Source: Citrobacter amalonaticus
Lineage (GTDB): Bacteria > Pseudomonadota > Gammaproteobacteria > Enterobacterales > Enterobacteriaceae
DNA length: 64,000 nucleotides
Assembly (NCBI RefSeq): GCF_001559075.2
Contig: NZ_CP014015.2
Location: 620,001 to 684,000 of the forward strand
Direction: 5' to 3'
The position numbers were made by a program, and so were the translations under genes. Below are positions 62,431-64,000 of the stretch, piece by piece. Numbering within the stretch: the first letter of the stretch is position 1; every line of letters starts with the position of its first letter. Below the pieces are notes generated by a model, which worked only from the letters and a program-made list of their open reading frames with translations, was not told the DNA's origin and searched no databases.

Positions 62431-64000
62431 TCTTCTTCTTCCTGCATCTCGCTCAACGCGGTTTCCCACTGTTCGACGAAGCCGCCTAATTTCGACGCCC
62501 GGCTGTGATGACGGAGCTTACGGAGCGCTTTGGCTTCTATCTGACGTATCCTTTCTCGCGTGACATCAAACTGTTTACCCACCTCTTCCAGCGTGAAATC
62601 TTGCGTCATACCGATGCCAAAACGCATTTTTATGATCTGTGCTTCGCGTGGCAACAGCGTATCCAGAACCGATGAAATATGTTCTCTTAGCTCCAGAGAC
62701 TGAACGGGAGCACTGGTGAAATCCCTTCTGGTCAGCAGCGCGTCTCCTGACAGGTCCTGGGCGTCATCGTGAAAATCACCAATCAGCGCCGTCTGTTCTT
62801 CATATTTAGCCATCCGAAGAAGTTGACGCTCTGGCAGGTCGGTCATTTCCTGCAACCGTCTGAGGGTGGGCGTTATCCCCTGGCGATGCAGCAACTGATC
62901 CCGACTGCTCCGCCAGCGCCTGAATTGCTCATAGAAGTGAACGGGTAAACGGATGAGCTGCGCCTGATCGGCAATCGCACGGGTGATCTTCTGGCGGATC
63001 CACCAGGAGGCATAGGTGGAGAATTTAAATCCACGCCGATAGTCGAATTTTTCAACGGCCTTGATCAAGCCCAGATTGCCTTCCTGGATCAGGTCCTCGA
63101 TATCTAATCCTCGCCCGCAGTGTTTTTTCGCAATCGCGACCACCAGACGCAAATTGGCGTGGATTAACCCCTCCCAGGCGTCTCTGTAACTACTGACATA
63201 CAGACTCATTTTGTGGCATTCATCAGGGATGAGCGTTTGGGCGCGCTCGACGATCTGTTGCAGGTCAGCGTACTCCGGGCGAGGGATATGATTATCCTGG
63301 TACTCTTCTGCTTTCCCACTTCTCAGCAGAATGAGCAGATCGTTAAAGCTGATGGCGTCATCGTCATCGGCTGCAGAAGAGATGTCCTCATCCGCGTCTT
63401 CCGCGTCGTCTTCCTCTTCAGAACTCTCAGGCGCTGGCGCCGGAAGGCGATTCGGATGCAGCAACTGAAGATATTCTGCTTCGGGTAATCCCGCCAGGAT
63501 CGTCATCAAATTGATAAGCGCCGTATCCATGCGCTGCCCGAGTCGCTCTTCCTTTGTTTTATCGACGACATCCCACTGGCGAATGTCCACAAGATAACGT
63601 TCAAAGATGCCGGACAGCCGCAATGCACCGAATGCGTCAAACCAGGGCTCAAGATCGCCACTCGCCGCGAATGCCTCACAGGCATCACTTTCCGGGAAAG
63701 CATCATCGCCATCCACAATCAAAGGTAAGTCCTTGATCAAGGCCTCTACGCTGACCCGGAATTCAGGCCACGGCATGCCGAAATCCTCTTCCCCGGCAAA
63801 CCGGATGTCACGCACAGAGACACGACCTGCATCCAGTGCGCCAGTGAGCAACGTTGAGAAATGGGGGTAATTTTGCGGAGAGTGAGAAACTGGCGTCGGC
63901 GGGTCAGGAAGCGAGAGTTCGATATCGATCCACTCAGCAGCGTTATCTTTCGGGCGATAGCGGGATAATAATTGCTGAGCCTCAGCGGAAGCGTGTCGTA
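62427..64000 (-). CDS. RpoD-like sigma-70 factor with long N-terminal extension, 5' partial
   Basis: At least 523 residues; the frame is open to the window edge, so the true start is beyond 64000 (TTG 63851 is an internal codon). Numbered from that TTG: unknown region (1-80), region 1.2-like segment FERYLVDIRQW...GQRM (84-108), acidic insert (about 140-166), region 2 (229-306; ANLRLVVAIAKKH, DLIQEGNLGLIKAVEKF, KFSTYASWWIRQKITRAIAD), region 3 (307-370; IGDFHDDAQD) and region 4 (393-450; LEEVGKQFDVTRERIRQIEA). Regions 2.4 and 4.2 are near identical to RpoD, so the usual -10 and -35 sequences should be recognised. It heads the visible operon and overlaps the MORC gene. Confidence 0.9.
   Translation of the reverse strand, partial: RHASAEAQQLLSRYRPKDNAAEWIDIELSLPDPPTPVSHSPQNYPHFSTLLTGALDAGRVSVRDIRFAGEEDFGMPWPEFRVSVEALIKDLPLIVDGDDAFPESDACEAFAASGDLEPWFDAFGALRLSGIFERYLVDIRQWDVVDKTKEERLGQRMDTALINLMTILAGLPEAEYLQLLHPNRLPAPAPESSEEEDDAEDADEDISSAADDDDAISFNDLLILLRSGKAEEYQDNHIPRPEYADLQQIVERAQTLIPDECHKMSLYVSSYRDAWEGLIHANLRLVVAIAKKHCGRGLDIEDLIQEGNLGLIKAVEKFDYRRGFKFSTYASWWIRQKITRAIADQAQLIRLPVHFYEQFRRWRSSRDQLLHRQGITPTLRRLQEMTDLPERQLLRMAKYEEQTALIGDFHDDAQDLSGDALLTRRDFTSAPVQSLELREHISSVLDTLLPREAQIIKMRFGIGMTQDFTLEEVGKQFDVTRERIRQIEAKALRKLRHHSRASKLGGFVEQWETALSEMQEEEE

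Noticed and set aside
63849..63851. TTG at 63851 as the start of the sigma-factor gene
   Set aside because: The frame stays open and protein-like for 49 more codons to the window edge, and no ribosome site precedes the TTG.

Overview
The window is chromosomal DNA from a member of the Enterobacteriaceae close to Escherichia, Salmonella and Citrobacter. Gene order from tapT to smpB follows the 58-59 minute region of E. coli, and most proteins have the length I recall for their E. coli homologue. Three points favour Citrobacter or a near relative over E. coli K-12 or typical Salmonella: a Salmonella-type bapABCD locus beside ssrA, a PepSY/DUF2946 gene pair between yfiB and rplS, and a 23S rRNA gene of about 2,907 bases with no room for an intervening sequence. 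The genus is an inference.

Layout. (1) 1-6112: end of tapT, then patZ, pssA, yfiM and, convergent, kgtP. (2) 6358-11872: a complete minus-strand rRNA operon (16S, tRNA-Glu, 23S, 5S) with P1/P2 promoters, boxA sites, a terminator and a REP element behind it. (3) 11998-17278: clpB with a sigma-32 promoter, pgeF, rluD and the divergent bamD. (4) 17550-21714: raiA with a CRP site, the pheL attenuator and pheA, a REP pair, then convergent aroF-tyrA with TyrR boxes. (5) 21818-26400: yfiL-yfiR-dgcN-yfiB (cyclic-di-GMP control), then a PepSY membrane protein and a DUF2946 protein, both with His/Met-rich stretches. (6) 26536-30166: rpsP-rimM-trmD-rplS and ffh. (7) 30332-37770: ypjD, corB (apparent CTG start), grpE, nadK, recN, bamE, rnfH, ratA, smpB. 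(8) 38390-53961: the giant adhesin bapA and its type I secretion genes bapB, bapC and bapD. (9) 54023-54385: ssrA (tmRNA), a common integration site. (10) 54386-64000: an accessory island.

The island is the least ordinary part. Five minus-strand genes, each overlapping the next, run from the right edge: an RpoD-like sigma factor with a long N-terminal extension (its start is outside the window), a MORC/MutL-type GHKL ATPase, a Z1-domain superfamily II helicase, a PD-(D/E)XK nuclease-like protein (DUF4420 type) and an AIPR protein. The last four families are known from computational work on restriction-modification and abortive-infection neighbourhoods. The sigma-70 gene as a translationally coupled member, with RpoD-like promoter-contact residues intact, is the most striking signal here. 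No integrase, methyltransferase or Vsr gene is visible; if present they lie beyond 64000.

Functional links: patZ and pssA act in acetylation and phospholipid synthesis; clpB, grpE, ffh, smpB and ssrA in protein quality control and targeting; bamD and bamE belong to the same outer-membrane assembly machine; pheA, tyrA and aroF form the Phe/Tyr branch; the yfi cyclic-di-GMP genes and the bap adhesin both relate to biofilm, though no direct regulatory link is visible.
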